The position numbers and the translations under genes are program-made. Of a stretch of DNA of 64,000 nucleotides, positions 39,989-50,500 are shown one piece after another. A model generated the notes under the pieces. That model had not been told where the DNA came from. It saw only the letters and a list, made by a program, of their open reading frames with translations, and made no database searches. Position 1 is the stretch's first letter. Each line of letters starts with the position of its first letter. The stretch comes from Streptantibioticus silvisoli (lineage in GTDB: Bacteria; Actinomycetota; Actinomycetes; Streptomycetales; Streptomycetaceae): positions 105,475-169,474 of the forward strand of contig NZ_JAAGKO020000011.1 in NCBI RefSeq assembly GCF_027947535.2. The letters run 5' to 3'.

Positions 39989-41424
39989 CGGTCGGGTCCT
40001 TCCGGGGTGGCGCGCGCGGCGCGGGTGACGTGGTCGAGCAGGGCGTCGAGCGCCGCGTCGGGGGTGTGCGGGTTGAGCAGGGTGGCCTTGAGCCAGAGCC
40101 GGCCGTCGGCGTGGGAGCGGCCCAGGACGGCGGTGCCGGCGGTCAGCAGGGCGCGGCGGATCGCGGCGACCCGCGCGTCGTCGGCGTCGTGCGGGCGGAA
40201 CAGGACGGTGCTGATGGCCGGGGGTGCGTGCAGGGTGAGGCCGGGGTGCCGGTCGACCCGGTCGGCGAGGCGGCGGGCCTGGTCGCAGACCCGGTCGACG
40301 AGGGCGCCCAGGCCGTCGCGGCCGAGCGCGCGCAGGGTGACGGCGATCTTGAGGACGTCGGGGCGGCGGGTGGTGCGCAGCGAGCGGCCGAGCAGGTCGG
40401 GCAGGCCGGCTTCGGTGTCGTCGGCGGCGTTGAGGTAGTCGGCGCGGTGGTGCAGCGGGCGCAGCGCGGTGGCGTCGGGGACGGCGAGCAGCCCGGCGGC
40501 GACCGGCTGCCAGCCGAGTTTGTGCAGGTCGACGGTGACCGAGGCGGCGGACTGCAGGCCGTCGAGCAGGGCGCGGTGGCGGGCGCTGAACAGCAGGGGG
40601 CCGCCGTAGGCGGCGTCGACGTGCAGTTCGGCGCCGTGGGCGGCGGCGGCCTCGGCGAGGGCGGGCAGCGGGTCGACGGCGCCGGTGTCGGTGGTGCCCG
40701 CGGTGACGGCGAGCAGGGCCGGGGTGCCGCGCAGCGCGCCGAGGGCGCTGTGGACGTCGACCGGGTCCAGCACTCCGGCGGGGGTGGCCAGCGTGATGGG
40801 CGCGGGCAGGCCGAGCAGCCAGGCGGCGCGCTGGACGCTGTGGTGGCCGGCCTGGCCGCGGACCACCTGGACGCCGCGGGCGCCGGCCGCGCGGGCGCGT
40901 TCGCGGGCGAGCAGCAGGGCGAGCTGGTTGGACTCGGTGCCGCCGGTGGTGAGCAGGGCGTCGGGCTGCGGCAGGTCGGGGTAGACCAGGGCGGCGAGCC
41001 CGGCGGCGGTGTCGGTCTCCAAGGTGGCGGCCGCGGGGGCCTGCTCCCAGGAGTCGAGGGACTGGTTGAGGACGCTGACCGCGAGGTCGGCGGCGGCGGC
41101 CACGGCCAGCGGCGGGCAGTGCAGGTGGGCGACGCACTGCGGATCGGCGGGGTCGGCGGCGCCGGCGGCGAGGGCCCGCACCAGGGTGCGCAGGGCCTCG
41201 CCGGCTCCGGTGCCGGCGGCGGGCAGGCCGGGCGGGACCGCGGAACGCAGCCGGCGGGCGACGGGGGCCGGGCCGCCGGGCGGCAGCGGACCCTCCCGGT
41301 CGGCGGCCCCGTCGGCGAGCGCGGTCAGGACGATGTCGAGCAGGGGCCGCAGGGCTTCGGGCCCGGCGGCGCCACCGGCCAGCGCGCAGCCGTCGGGCAG
41401 CGGGATGTCGGGCGGGGCGGGCAT
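39985..41424 (-). CDS. desA: PLP-dependent lysine decarboxylase, DesA-like
   Basis: A 479-residue group II decarboxylase. 'TTGGTESNQLALLLARERAR' binds the cofactor phosphate, 'ELHVDAAYGGPLLF' carries the Asp that contacts the pyridine nitrogen, and 'SVTVDLHKLGWQPVAAGLL' holds the Schiff-base lysine, with the HKLGWQP form typical of DesA-type enzymes. The expected product is cadaverine (or another diamine) for a hydroxamate siderophore. It is followed by desB in the same order as desABCD, but desC and desD are missing here. ATG at 41424 with AAGGAAA upstream. No iron-box (DmdR1/IdeR) operator could be seen in the 112-bp upstream gap. Confidence 0.8.
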   Translation of the reverse strand: MPAPPDIPLPDGCALAGGAAGPEALRPLLDIVLTALADGAADREGPLPPGGPAPVARRLRSAVPPGLPAAGTGAGEALRTLVRALAAGAADPADPQCVAHLHCPPLAVAAAADLAVSVLNQSLDSWEQAPAAATLETDTAAGLAALVYPDLPQPDALLTTGGTESNQLALLLARERARAAGARGVQVVRGQAGHHSVQRAAWLLGLPAPITLATPAGVLDPVDVHSALGALRGTPALLAVTAGTTDTGAVDPLPALAEAAAAHGAELHVDAAYGGPLLFSARHRALLDGLQSAASVTVDLHKLGWQPVAAGLLAVPDATALRPLHHRADYLNAADDTEAGLPDLLGRSLRTTRRPDVLKIAVTLRALGRDGLGALVDRVCDQARRLADRVDRHPGLTLHAPPAISTVLFRPHDADDARVAAIRRALLTAGTAVLGRSHADGRLWLKATLLNPHTPDAALDALLDHVTRAARATPEGPDR

Positions 41425-41439
41425 CGGCGGCGTTTCCTT

Positions 41440-41507
41440 CCGGGTCCGGCTCGGTGAGTGCGGGGCACGTCACGCGTGCGTCCGCAGGCTCAACGAGCCG
41501 GACCCGG
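41440..41507. repeat. 14-bp inverted repeat upstream of the desA-like gene
   Basis: CCGGGTCCGGCTCG at 41440-41453 is perfectly complementary to CGAGCCGGACCCGG at 41494-41507, with 40 bases between. It fills most of the gap between pepN and the desA-like gene. It may be a long-loop terminator for pepN or a regulator site; the gap has no iron-box sequence. Confidence 0.7.
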
Positions 41508-41536
41508 AGGGGGTATCGCCCCGAAGGGGCGGTGGG

Positions 41537-44074
41537 TCAGCCGGTCCGCCGGACCCGGGCGGCGCGGTGCAGGTCGTCGAGCTTGTCGACGAGCTGGCGG
41601 CGGAAGGCGGGCAGCAGGTCGGCGCGGGCCAGGCACGCCTCGCCGGCGGCCAGCACCTCGGGGGTGGGGTGGTGGTCGGGGAAGCCGAACCGGACCAGGG
41701 CCTGGGCGATGGCCGGGCCGCGGCGGGCGGCGGTCGCGGCGGCGGCGTCGAACCACGGGACGGCGTAGCCGGCGAGCAGGTCGAGCTGTTCGGGCTGCCA
41801 GAAGCCGGACGCGGTCTGGATGGCGAGGTTGTTGGTGAGTGCGTCGTCGTCGAACAGCGCCCGCCAGGCGGCCCGCTTGGCCGGTTCGGTGGGCAGCGCG
41901 GCGCGGCAGTGGGCGGCGGACTCGTGGCCGGTGGAGCTGGGGTCGCGGGCGAGTTCGGCGGCGACGGCGGCCTCGTCCACCGCGCCGAGGACGGCGAGCC
42001 GGCCCAGGATGCGCCAGCGCAGTTCAGGGTCGGCGGGGGCGCCGCCGGGCAGGGTGCCGGTCTCCAGCCAGTCGGCGAGTTCGCGGGCGGCCGGGCCGGG
42101 CGGGGCGCAGTCGATGAGCGCGCGCAGGCCGGCCAGCCGCACGTCGTCGTCGGCGTCGGGGCGGTCCAGCAGGGCGCGGGCGGTGGCCGACAGGGCGGCG
42201 AGGGCGTCCTGCTGGCCGGCCGGGTCGAGGTAGCAGCCGGCGACGGTGGTGCGGGCGAAGGTGAGCACGCCGTGGATGACCGAGGGGTCGGACTCGGCGG
42301 GCAGGTGGCGGGCGACCAGGGCGATGTGGTCGGCGGGCGGCAGGTCGCCGTCGCGGACCATGTCGCGGGCGGTGTTCCACAGCACGGCGCGCGAGAGCGC
42401 GTCGGGGACGCCGGACAGCGAGGTGGTGACGGTCCGCCAGGAGTGCGGGTCGAGCCGGACCTTGGCGTAGGTCAGGTCGCCGTCGTTGGGCAGCAGCAGC
42501 GCGGCCCGCGGAGCGGTGAGGGTGGCGGTGGCGTCGCCGGGGACGTTCAGCGGCACCGGGGCGCCGGGGACCAGGGTGCCGGGGCGGTCGGGGTCGGTGT
42601 CGTAGCAGCCGATGACCAGCAGGTGCGGGCGGCTGCCGTCGCGCTCCACGGTGACGTCGTAGCCGCCGTCGGTCTCCGGGCCGGTGCGGACGGTCAGGGT
42701 GTCGGGGCCGGTGGTGCGCAGCCAGGCGTCGGCCCAGCCGCGCACGTCGCGGTCGGTGGCGGCGCGGGCCAGCGAGTCGGTGAAGTCGGCGAGGGTGGCG
42801 TTGCCGAACCGGTGGCGGGTGATGTGGTCGTTGACTCCGGCCAGGAACGTCTTCTCGCCGAGCCAGGCGACGAGTTGGCGGATGGCGGAGGCGCCCTTGG
42901 CGTAGGAGATGCCGTCGAAGTTGCTCAGGGCGCCGGAGGTGTCGGCGACGCCGTCGGCGGACGGGGCGACGGGGTGGGTGCTGGGGCGCTGGTCGGCGTC
43001 GTAGCCCCAGCTCTTGCGGACCACGGCGAACGAGGTCCAGGGGCCGGCGGCCTGCCAGCCGGTGGTGGCGTCGCGGGTCAGCTCCGACAGCACCTGGTAG
43101 CCCATGTACTCGGCGAACGACTCGTTGAGCCAGATGTCGTCCCACCAGCGCAGGGTGACCAGGTCGCCGAACCACATGTGGGCCATCTCGTGGGCGATGA
43201 CCATGGCGCGGGTCTGGCGTTCGGTGCCGGTGACGGCGGAACGGAAGACGAACTCGTCGCGGAAGGTGACCAGGCCCGGGTTCTCCATGGCGCCGGCGTT
43301 GAACTCCGGGACGAACGCCTGGTCGTAGGAGTCGAACGGGTAGGGCTCGTCGAAGATGTCGGCGTAGTGGTCGAAGCAGCGGCGGGAGATGTCGAACAGC
43401 TCGTCGGCGTCGGCGTCGAGGTGGGCGGCGAGCGAGCGGCGGCAGTGCAGGCCGAAGGGCAGCCCGGCGTGTTCGGTGCGCACCGAGTGGTACGGGCCGG
43501 CGGCGACCGCGAACAGGTAGGTGCTGATGGGCGGGGTGGTGGCGAAGGTCCAGCGGCCGTCGCCGTCGCGGCCGGTGCGGGTGGGCACCGCGTTGCCCAG
43601 CACGGTCCAGGCGGGCGGCGCGGTGACGGCCAGGTCGAAGACGGCCTTCAGGTCGGGCTGGTCGAAGCAGGCGTAGACCCGCTGGGCGTCCTCCAGGAAG
43701 CCCTGGGAGTAGACGTAGGTCTCGCCGTCGGCGGGGTCGGTGAAGCGGTGCAGTCCCTCGCCGGTGCGGGAGAAGGCCATGTCGGCCTCGACGAGCAGCT
43801 CGTTGTCGGCGGCGAGGCCGGTCAGCGGCAGAACGTTGCCGTCGAGGGCGGCGGGGTCGAGGTCGCGGCCGTTGAGGACGGCGCGGCGCAGCGTGGTGGG
43901 TTTGACCTGGACGAAGCTGTCGGTGCCGGGTTCGGCGGAGAAGCTGATCCGGGTGACGGAGCCGAACGCCTCGTCGCCCCGGGTCAGGTCGAGGTCGACG
44001 GCGTATCGGTGGACGGTGAGCAGCCGGGCGCGGGTCTCGGCCTCGGTGCGGGTCAAAGGCGGCATGGTGCTCAT
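41537..44074 (-). CDS. pepN: aminopeptidase N (M1 family)
   Basis: An 845-residue zinc aminopeptidase that removes N-terminal residues from peptides in the cytoplasm. The substrate-binding 'GAMEN' is at 261-265, the zinc motif 'HEMAHMWFGDL' starts at 295 (His295, Glu296, His299) and the third ligand Glu318 lies in 'WLNESFAEY', 19 residues on, as the family requires. The ERAP1-like C-terminal helical domain is complete. The length and start 'MPPLTRTEAETRARLLTV' match actinobacterial PepN. ATG at 44074; the upstream gene is divergent. Confidence 0.95.
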   Translation of the reverse strand: MSTMPPLTRTEAETRARLLTVHRYAVDLDLTRGDEAFGSVTRISFSAEPGTDSFVQVKPTTLRRAVLNGRDLDPAALDGNVLPLTGLAADNELLVEADMAFSRTGEGLHRFTDPADGETYVYSQGFLEDAQRVYACFDQPDLKAVFDLAVTAPPAWTVLGNAVPTRTGRDGDGRWTFATTPPISTYLFAVAAGPYHSVRTEHAGLPFGLHCRRSLAAHLDADADELFDISRRCFDHYADIFDEPYPFDSYDQAFVPEFNAGAMENPGLVTFRDEFVFRSAVTGTERQTRAMVIAHEMAHMWFGDLVTLRWWDDIWLNESFAEYMGYQVLSELTRDATTGWQAAGPWTSFAVVRKSWGYDADQRPSTHPVAPSADGVADTSGALSNFDGISYAKGASAIRQLVAWLGEKTFLAGVNDHITRHRFGNATLADFTDSLARAATDRDVRGWADAWLRTTGPDTLTVRTGPETDGGYDVTVERDGSRPHLLVIGCYDTDPDRPGTLVPGAPVPLNVPGDATATLTAPRAALLLPNDGDLTYAKVRLDPHSWRTVTTSLSGVPDALSRAVLWNTARDMVRDGDLPPADHIALVARHLPAESDPSVIHGVLTFARTTVAGCYLDPAGQQDALAALSATARALLDRPDADDDVRLAGLRALIDCAPPGPAARELADWLETGTLPGGAPADPELRWRILGRLAVLGAVDEAAVAAELARDPSSTGHESAAHCRAALPTEPAKRAAWRALFDDDALTNNLAIQTASGFWQPEQLDLLAGYAVPWFDAAAATAARRGPAIAQALVRFGFPDHHPTPEVLAAGEACLARADLLPAFRRQLVDKLDDLHRAARVRRTG

Positions 44075-44213
44075 GCTGCCGCAGGGCGGTCCGGCCGGGC
44101 CAGCGGGTCACCGGGAACGCGTCGGCGGGGCGCGCGCCGGGGGCGAATCGCACTCCTGGCGCACCGCGGGACCGTAGTCTCGTAGCGGGGTTCCCTGCGG
44201 GCGGGAGGCGGCG

Positions 44214-45164
44214 ATGGCGGACGACGGTGCGGCGCCGGGGGTCGGCGAGGTCGAGCGCGGGTTCCCGCACCTGGCGACGGTCCGTACGGCGCTGACCGCG
44301 CTGTACAAACGCCTGTCGTACGACACGATCAGCACGTTCGCGGCGAGTGTGCTGCCGGGGCAGGTGGCGATCGGGGCGGGGACGGATCTGCACCTGGGGA
44401 CGCAGGACGTCGCGCGGGTCATGGTGCGGCACCTGCGGCTGCCGCGGGCCAGGATCGTGGTGTCGTTCCGCGACATGGTGCACGCCGGGCGGGTGGAACT
44501 GGCGGCCGGTCCCGAGTACTTCGTGGAGCTGAACTCACGGTTCACCACCGACCGCCGCGACATCGGCGCGTGCCTGGCGCACGAGGTCACCCACGTCTAC
44601 CTGCACCGGCTGGACCTGTGGTGGCCGGGGACGCGGGACAACGAGATCCTCACCGACACGGCGTCGGTCTTCCTCGGCGCCGGCTGGCTGCTGCTGGACG
44701 CGTTCCGGCAGGAGAGCGTCATCCGCGGCGACCGGCTGGTGCGCACGGCCTCCAAGCTCGGCTACCTGACCCCGGAGGAGTTCGGCTACGTGCTGGCGGT
44801 ACGGGCCCGGGTCTTCCACGAGGACATCGAGCCGTGGCTGTCCAGCGCGCAGGCCAGGGACGCGTACCGGGCCGGCGCCGAGGTGGCGCGCGCGGAGAGC
44901 CGGTGTCCGCCGCTGGCCGGGGCGGGCTGGGCGGCGCGCCGGGCCTACGCGGCGCGGCGCCGCCGGGCGGTGGAGGCGTGGCGGCGGCACGGCCGGCTGC
45001 CGGCGCGGGCCGCGGAGGCGGACGGCGTGGTGTTCGAGGGCGGCGATCCGCTGCGGGTGTCGTTCCCCTGCCCGACCTGCCATCAGCGGCTGCGGGTGCC
45101 GGTACGCGGCCGGCTGCGCGCCCGGTGCGTACTGTGCCGCGCCGAGTGGGACTGCGACACGTGA
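44214..45164 (+). CDS. putative zincin metalloprotease with C-terminal zinc ribbon
   Basis: A 316-residue protein I cannot assign to a named family. 'GACLAHEVTHVYLHRLDLWW' (118-137) has the zinc-protease motif HEVTH with His123, Glu124 and His127. 'NEILTDTASVFLGAG' with Glu144 and Asp148 could give the third ligand, as in gluzincins. Before it, residues 60-110 look like a beta-rich domain. The C-terminus (about 288-312) is a zinc ribbon with two CxxC pairs in 'CPTCHQ' and 'CVLCRAEW'. No signal peptide or membrane segment, so it should be cytoplasmic. A clear GGAGG site precedes the ATG. It is divergent from pepN, which fits a role in protein turnover, but this is inference. Confidence 0.75.
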   Translation: MADDGAAPGVGEVERGFPHLATVRTALTALYKRLSYDTISTFAASVLPGQVAIGAGTDLHLGTQDVARVMVRHLRLPRARIVVSFRDMVHAGRVELAAGPEYFVELNSRFTTDRRDIGACLAHEVTHVYLHRLDLWWPGTRDNEILTDTASVFLGAGWLLLDAFRQESVIRGDRLVRTASKLGYLTPEEFGYVLAVRARVFHEDIEPWLSSAQARDAYRAGAEVARAESRCPPLAGAGWAARRAYAARRRRAVEAWRRHGRLPARAAEADGVVFEGGDPLRVSFPCPTCHQRLRVPVRGRLRARCVLCRAEWDCDT

Positions 45165-45286
45165 CGGCGGGCGTGGACGGGGTGGCCACGGTCCCGTCCG
45201 GGGTCACGGCCGCGGTCCGAGCGCCCGGCACCGTTGGACGGACGGCACCGCCAGCCCCGGCACCGCCAGGACAGACCACCGCCCCG

Positions 45287-45967
45287 TCAGGACAGGCCCG
45301 TCGCCTCGCGGGCGGCGATGTGGGCGGGGACGGGGTGGCCGGGCGGCAGGGCGGGGTCGGGTTCGGGGGCGCCCCAGACGGTGGTGAGCGGCAGGACGCC
45401 GGCCCACAGGCCGAGCGCGCCGTCCGGGCTGTCGGCGTCCTCGGGCGGGCCGGTGCGGATCTTGACGGAGGCCTCGGTGAGCGGCAGCGCCAGCAGGGTG
45501 GTGGCGGCCAGCTCCTTGGCGTTGGGGCGGCGGGCGTAGTCCCACTGGCCGGGGGCGCTCTGCTCGCTCAGCACCCGCAGCCCGTGCAGGAGTTCGGCAG
45601 CGTCGTCGCCGGCGGTGACGCGGCGCGGGACGCCGTAGACCAGGGCGCTGCGGTAGTTGACGCCGTGCTCGAACAGCGAGCGGGACAGCACCAGACCGTC
45701 GACGTGCGTGACGGTGACGCACACCACGGCCGCCGGGTCGGCGCGCAGGCTGCGGCTGGCCACCGAACCGTGCAGGTAGAGGGTGTCGCCGTCGGTGCCG
45801 TAGACGGTGGGCACGACCATCGGCACCCCGTCGGTGACGACGCCGAGGTGGCAGACGAAGCCGGCGCGCAGGACGGCGTCGAGGTCGGCGCGGGCGGTGC
45901 TGCCCTGCTCGCGCAGCCGGCGGTGCCGGGTGCGGTCGGTGACGGTCAGGCGCTGGTCGTCGGACAT
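45287..45967 (-). CDS. pyridoxamine 5'-phosphate oxidase family (FMN-binding) protein
   Basis: A 226-residue split-barrel flavin protein. 'LRAGFVCHLGVVTDGVPMVV' (about 29-48), 'TLYLHGSVASRSLRA' and 'VCVTVTHVDGLVLSRSLFEH' form the FMN-binding barrel; 'NYRSALVYGVPRRV' is the second conserved strand. The protein belongs to the Pfam group of nitroimidazole-resistance/PNPOx-like proteins with no vitamin B6 activity shown. It is likely to be a small reductase or heme-degrading-type enzyme; the substrate is unknown. It lies after the gltBD terminator in the same direction and has its own start. Confidence 0.85.
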   Translation of the reverse strand: MSDDQRLTVTDRTRHRRLREQGSTARADLDAVLRAGFVCHLGVVTDGVPMVVPTVYGTDGDTLYLHGSVASRSLRADPAAVVCVTVTHVDGLVLSRSLFEHGVNYRSALVYGVPRRVTAGDDAAELLHGLRVLSEQSAPGQWDYARRPNAKELAATTLLALPLTEASVKIRTGPPEDADSPDGALGLWAGVLPLTTVWGAPEPDPALPPGHPVPAHIAAREATGLS

Positions 45968-45981
45968 GTCCGCAGGGTACG

Positions 45982-46036
45982 CCGGACGCCGTGCGGCGCC
46001 CGCCCCCGGTCGGGTGGGGGCGGGCGCCGCGTCCGG
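45982..46036 (-). terminator. terminator of the gltBD operon
   Basis: Long hairpin: perfect 15-bp core GCGGCGCCCGCCCCC / GGGGGCGGGCGCCGC with an 8-base loop, extended by outer arms CCGGACG / CGTCCGG. It lies about 80 bp after the gltD stop and before the flavin-protein gene. Confidence 0.85.
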
Positions 46037-46115
46037 TTCCGTACGCCGTTGTACGGACCGTTTGGGGGGCCGGGCCCGGTCGCGCCGCGGTGGCGGCGGG
46101 TGCCGGGCGTCCGGG

Positions 46116-47576
46116 TCAGACCACGAGGGCGCGGTCCGTGGGGCGGATCGGGGCGTGCAGGCTGCTGGTGCCGGTCAGGTAGTGGTCGACCGCGCGGGCC
46201 GCGGACCGGCCCTCGGCGATGGCCCACACGATGAGCGACTGGCCGCGGCCGGCGTCACCGGCGACGAAGACCCCGGGGACGTTGGTGGCGAAGTCCTCGT
46301 CGCGGGCCACGTTGCCGCGCGGGTCGAGGGCCAGGCCGAGCTGGGCGACCAGGCCGTTGTCCTGGTCGGTGCCGGTGAAGCCCATGGCGAGGGTGACCAG
46401 CTGGGCCGGGATGACCCGCTCGGTGCCCTCCTGCGGCTCGAACCTGCCGTCCTTGAAGGCGACCTCGACCAGGTGCAGCTCCTGGACGTTGCCGTCCTCG
46501 TCGCCGGTGAACCTGACCGTGTTGACGGCGTAGACCCGTTCGCCGCCCTCCTCGTGGGCGGAGGTGACCTTGTAGGTCATCGGGAAGGTCGGCCACGGCT
46601 GGTGGTCCTGCCGCTGCTCGGCCGGGCGCGGCATGATCTCCAGCTGGGTGACGGAGGCCGCGCCCTGCCGGTGGGCGGTGCCGACGCAGTCCGCGCCGGT
46701 GTCGCCGCCGCCGATGACCACGACGTGCTTGCCCTCGGCCGAGATCGGGGAGGTGACGTAGTCGCCCTCCTGGACCTTGTTCGACAGCGGCAGGTACTCC
46801 ATGGCCTGGTGGACGCCGTTCAGCTCCCGGCCGGGGACCGGCAGGTCGCGGGCGGTGGTGGCGCCGGCCGCGATGACCACCGCGTCGTAGCGGCGGCGCA
46901 GCCCGGCGGCGTCGAGGTCGCGGCCGATCTCCACGCCGGTGCGGAACTTGGTGCCCTCCGCGCGCATCTGCTCGATGCGGCGGTTGATGTGCCGCTTCTC
47001 CATCTTGAACTCGGGGATGCCGTACCGCAGCAGGCCGCCGATCCGGTCGGCGCGCTCGTAGACCGCGACGGTGTGGCCGGCCCGGGTCAGCTGCTGGGCG
47101 GCGGCCAGGCCGGAGGGGCCGGAGCCGATGACGGCGACGGTCTTGCCGGACAGCCGCTCGGGCGGCTGCGGGGTGACGTTGCCCTGGTCCCACGCCTTGT
47201 CGACGATGGTGACCTCGACGTTCTTGATGGTCACCGGCGTCTGGTTGATGCCGAGCACGCAGGCCGCCTCGCAGGGTGCCGGGCACAGGCGGCCGGTGAA
47301 CTCCGGGAAGTTGTTGGTCGCGTGCAGGCGGTGGGCGGCGCCCTTCCAGTCCTCGCGGTAGGCGTAGTCGTTCCACTCGGGGATGAGGTTGCCCAGCGGA
47401 CAGCCGTTGTGGCAGAACGGGATGCCGCAGTCCATGCAGCGGCCGGCCTGCTTGGTGATGATGGGCAGCAGGGAGCCGGGGACGTAGACCTCGTTCCAGT
47501 CCTTGACGCGTTCGTGGACCGGGCGGGAGGTGGCGATCTCGCGCCCGGTGGTCAGAAAGCCCTTCGGGTCAGCCAT
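46116..47576 (-). CDS. gltD: glutamate synthase small subunit
   Basis: A 486-residue NADPH-oxidising subunit of GOGAT. The N-terminal 4Fe-4S clusters are bound by cysteines in '[20 protein letters not shown]' (about 40-59) and '[17 protein letters not shown]'. FAD binding uses '[17 protein letters not shown]' and the NADPH site '[15 protein letters not shown]'. Electrons pass to GltB, which makes glutamate from glutamine and 2-oxoglutarate. The start ATG overlaps the gltB stop by eight bases, so both are made in step. The length is normal. Confidence 0.96.
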   Translation of the reverse strand: MADPKGFLTTGREIATSRPVHERVKDWNEVYVPGSLLPIITKQAGRCMDCGIPFCHNGCPLGNLIPEWNDYAYREDWKGAAHRLHATNNFPEFTGRLCPAPCEAACVLGINQTPVTIKNVEVTIVDKAWDQGNVTPQPPERLSGKTVAVIGSGPSGLAAAQQLTRAGHTVAVYERADRIGGLLRYGIPEFKMEKRHINRRIEQMRAEGTKFRTGVEIGRDLDAAGLRRRYDAVVIAAGATTARDLPVPGRELNGVHQAMEYLPLSNKVQEGDYVTSPISAEGKHVVVIGGGDTGADCVGTAHRQGAASVTQLEIMPRPAEQRQDHQPWPTFPMTYKVTSAHEEGGERVYAVNTVRFTGDEDGNVQELHLVEVAFKDGRFEPQEGTERVIPAQLVTLAMGFTGTDQDNGLVAQLGLALDPRGNVARDEDFATNVPGVFVAGDAGRGQSLIVWAIAEGRSAARAVDHYLTGTSSLHAPIRPTDRALVV

Positions 47577-50500
47577 GTGCCGCCTCCATCATCTTGGCCG
47601 TCGTCTCCGACTCGGTGAGCCCGGCTTGCTCGGCGGCGACCTTGGCGGCGAGCACCGCCTTGTAGTCCCTCGGCATGATCTTGCCGAAGCGGGTCAAGGT
47701 CGTCCCCCAGTCGGCGAGCAGAGCGGTCGCCACCGTGGACCCGGTCTCCTCCTGGTGGCGGCGCACCACGTCGTGCAGCCAGCCGATGTCGTCCGCGTCG
47801 AGCGGTTCGATCTCCACCAGGCCGGTGTTGACGTGGCCCGGGTCCAGGTCGAGGACGTACGCGATGCCGCCGGACATGCCGGCGGCGAAGTTGCGGCCGG
47901 TCTCGCCGAGCACCACCGCGCGGCCGCCGGTCATGTACTCGCAGCCGTGGTCGCCGACGCCCTCGGCGACCACCGTGGCCCCGGAGTTGCGCACGCAGAA
48001 GCGTTCGCCGACCCGGCCGCGCAGGAACAGCTCGCCGCCGGTGGCGCCGTAGGCGAGGGTGTTGCCGGCGATGGTGGAGTACTCCGCCAGGTGGGTCGCG
48101 CCGCGGTCCGGGCGCACCACCAGCCGGCCGCCGGACAGGCCCTTGCCGACGTAGTCGTTGGCGTCGCCCTCCAGGCGCAGCGTCACGCCCTTGGGCACGA
48201 AGGCGCCGAAGGACTGGCCGGCCGAGCCGGTGAAGGTGATGTCGATGGTGTCGTCGGGCAGGCCCGCGCCGCCGTACCGCCGGGTGACCTGGTGGCCGAG
48301 CATGGTGCCGACGGTGCGGTTGATGTTGCGGATGGCGATCCGGGCGCGGACCGGGGCACCGTTGTCGAGGGCGTCGGCGGCCAGCTTGATCAGCTGGTTG
48401 TCGAGCGCCTTCTCCAGGCCGTGGTCCTGGGCGACGACCTGGTGGCGGGCGGCGCCCTCCGGCAGGTCGGGCACGAACAGCAGCGGCGCGAGGTCGAGGC
48501 CCTGGGCCTTCCAGTGCTGCACCGCGGCGCCGGTGTCGATCAGCTCGGCGTGGCCGACCGCCTCGGCGATGGTGCGGAAGCCCAGTTCGGCGAGGAGTTC
48601 GCGGACCTCCTCGGCGATGAACTCGAAGAAGTTGACGACGAACTCCGGCGAGCCGTTGAACCGCTCGCGCAGCACCGGGTTCTGGGTGGCGATGCCCACC
48701 GGGCAGGTGTCGAGGTGGCAGACGCGCATCATGACGCAGCCGGAGACGACCAGCGGCGCGGTGGCGAAGCCGAACTCCTCGGCGCCCAGCAGCGCGGCGA
48801 TCAGCACGTCGCGGCCGGTCTTGAGCTGGCCGTCGGTCTGCACCACGATGCGGTCGCGCAGCCCGTTGAGCAGCAGCGTCTGCTGGGTCTCGGCCAGGCC
48901 CAGTTCCCAGGGGCCGCCGGCGTGCTTGAGCGAGGTGAGCGGCGAGGCGCCGGTGCCGCCGTCGTGGCCGGAGATCAGCACCACGTCGGCGTGCGCCTTG
49001 GACACCCCGGCCGCGACCGTGCCGACGCCGACCTCGGAGACCAGCTTGACGTGCACGCGGGCCGCCGGGTTGGCGTTCTTCAGGTCGTGGATGAGCTGGG
49101 CGAGGTCCTCGATGGAGTAGATGTCGTGGTGCGGCGGCGGGGAGATCAGGCCGACGCCGGGGGTGGAGTGCCGGGTGCGGCCGATCCACGGGTAGACCTT
49201 GTGGCCGGGCAGCTGGCCGCCCTCGCCGGGCTTGGCACCCTGGGCCATCTTGATCTGGATGTCGTCGGCGTTGACCAGGTACTCCGAGGTGACGCCGAAG
49301 CGGCCGGAGGCGACCTGCTTGATGGCGCTGCGCCGCTGCGGGTCGTGCAGCCGCTCGGGGTCCTCGCCGCCCTCACCGGTGTTGGACTTGCCGCCGATGC
49401 GGTTCATGGCGACCGCGAGCGTCTGGTGGGCCTCCAGCGAGATGGAGCCGTAGGACATCGCGCCGGTGGAGAAGCGCCGGACGATGTCGGCGACCGGCTC
49501 GACCTCCTCCAGCGGCACCGCCGGGCGTTCGCTCCTCAGGCCGAACAGGCCGCGCAGCGTCATCAGCCGGGTGGACTGCTCGTTGACCCGCTCGGTGTAC
49601 TTCTTGAAGATGTCGTAGCGCCGGGTGCGGGTGGCGTGCTGGAGCCGGAAGACGGTCTCCGGGTCGAACAGGTGCGGTTCGCCCTCGCGGCGCCACTGGT
49701 ACTCCCCGCCGATCTCCAGCCGCCGGTGCGCGGCGGAGATGCCGGAGACCGGGTAGGCCTTGGCGTGCCGGGCGGCCACCTCCTGGGCGACGACGTCGAC
49801 GCCGACGCCGCCGATCTTGGTGGTGGTGCCGCGGAAGTAGGTGTCGGTGAAGCGCGGGTCCAGGCCGACGGCCTCGAAGACCTGCGCGCCGCGGTAGGAG
49901 GCGACGGTGGAGATGCCCATCTTGGACATCACCTTCAGCACGCCCTTGCCGAGCGCCTTGATCAGGTTGGCGAGGGCGGCCTCCGGCTCGATGTCCTGGA
50001 GGAACGTTCCCGCGCGGACCAGGTCCTCGACCGACTCCATGGCCAGGTACGGGTTGACGGCGGCGGCGCCGTAGCCGACCAGCAGGGCCACGTGGTGGAC
50101 CTCGCGCACGTCGCCGGCCTCGATGAGCAGGCCGACGTGGGTGCGGGTCTTGGTGCGGATGAGGTGGTGGTGGACCGCAGAGGTCAGCAGCAGCGACGGG
50201 ATCGGCGCGTGCTCGGCGTCGGAGTGCCGGTCCGACAGCACGATGAGCCGGGCGCCGTCCTCGATGGCGGTGTCGGCCTCGGCGCAGATCTCGGCGAGCC
50301 GGGCGGCCAGCGCGTCGCCGCCGCCGGAGACCCGGTACAGGCCAGACAGCGTGGCGGCGCCCAGTCCCGGCAGGTCGCCGTCGGCGTTGATGTGGATGAG
50401 CTTGGCCAGCTCGTCGTTGTCGATCACCGGGAACGGCAGCACGACGTTGCGGCAGGAGGCCGGGGTGGGCTCCAGCAGGTTGCCCTGCGGGCCGACCGAG

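Noticed and set aside
41425..41536. Iron-box (DmdR1/IdeR) operator before the desA-like gene
   Set aside because: No TTAGGTTAGGCTAACCTAA-like sequence; only the unrelated 14-bp inverted repeat.
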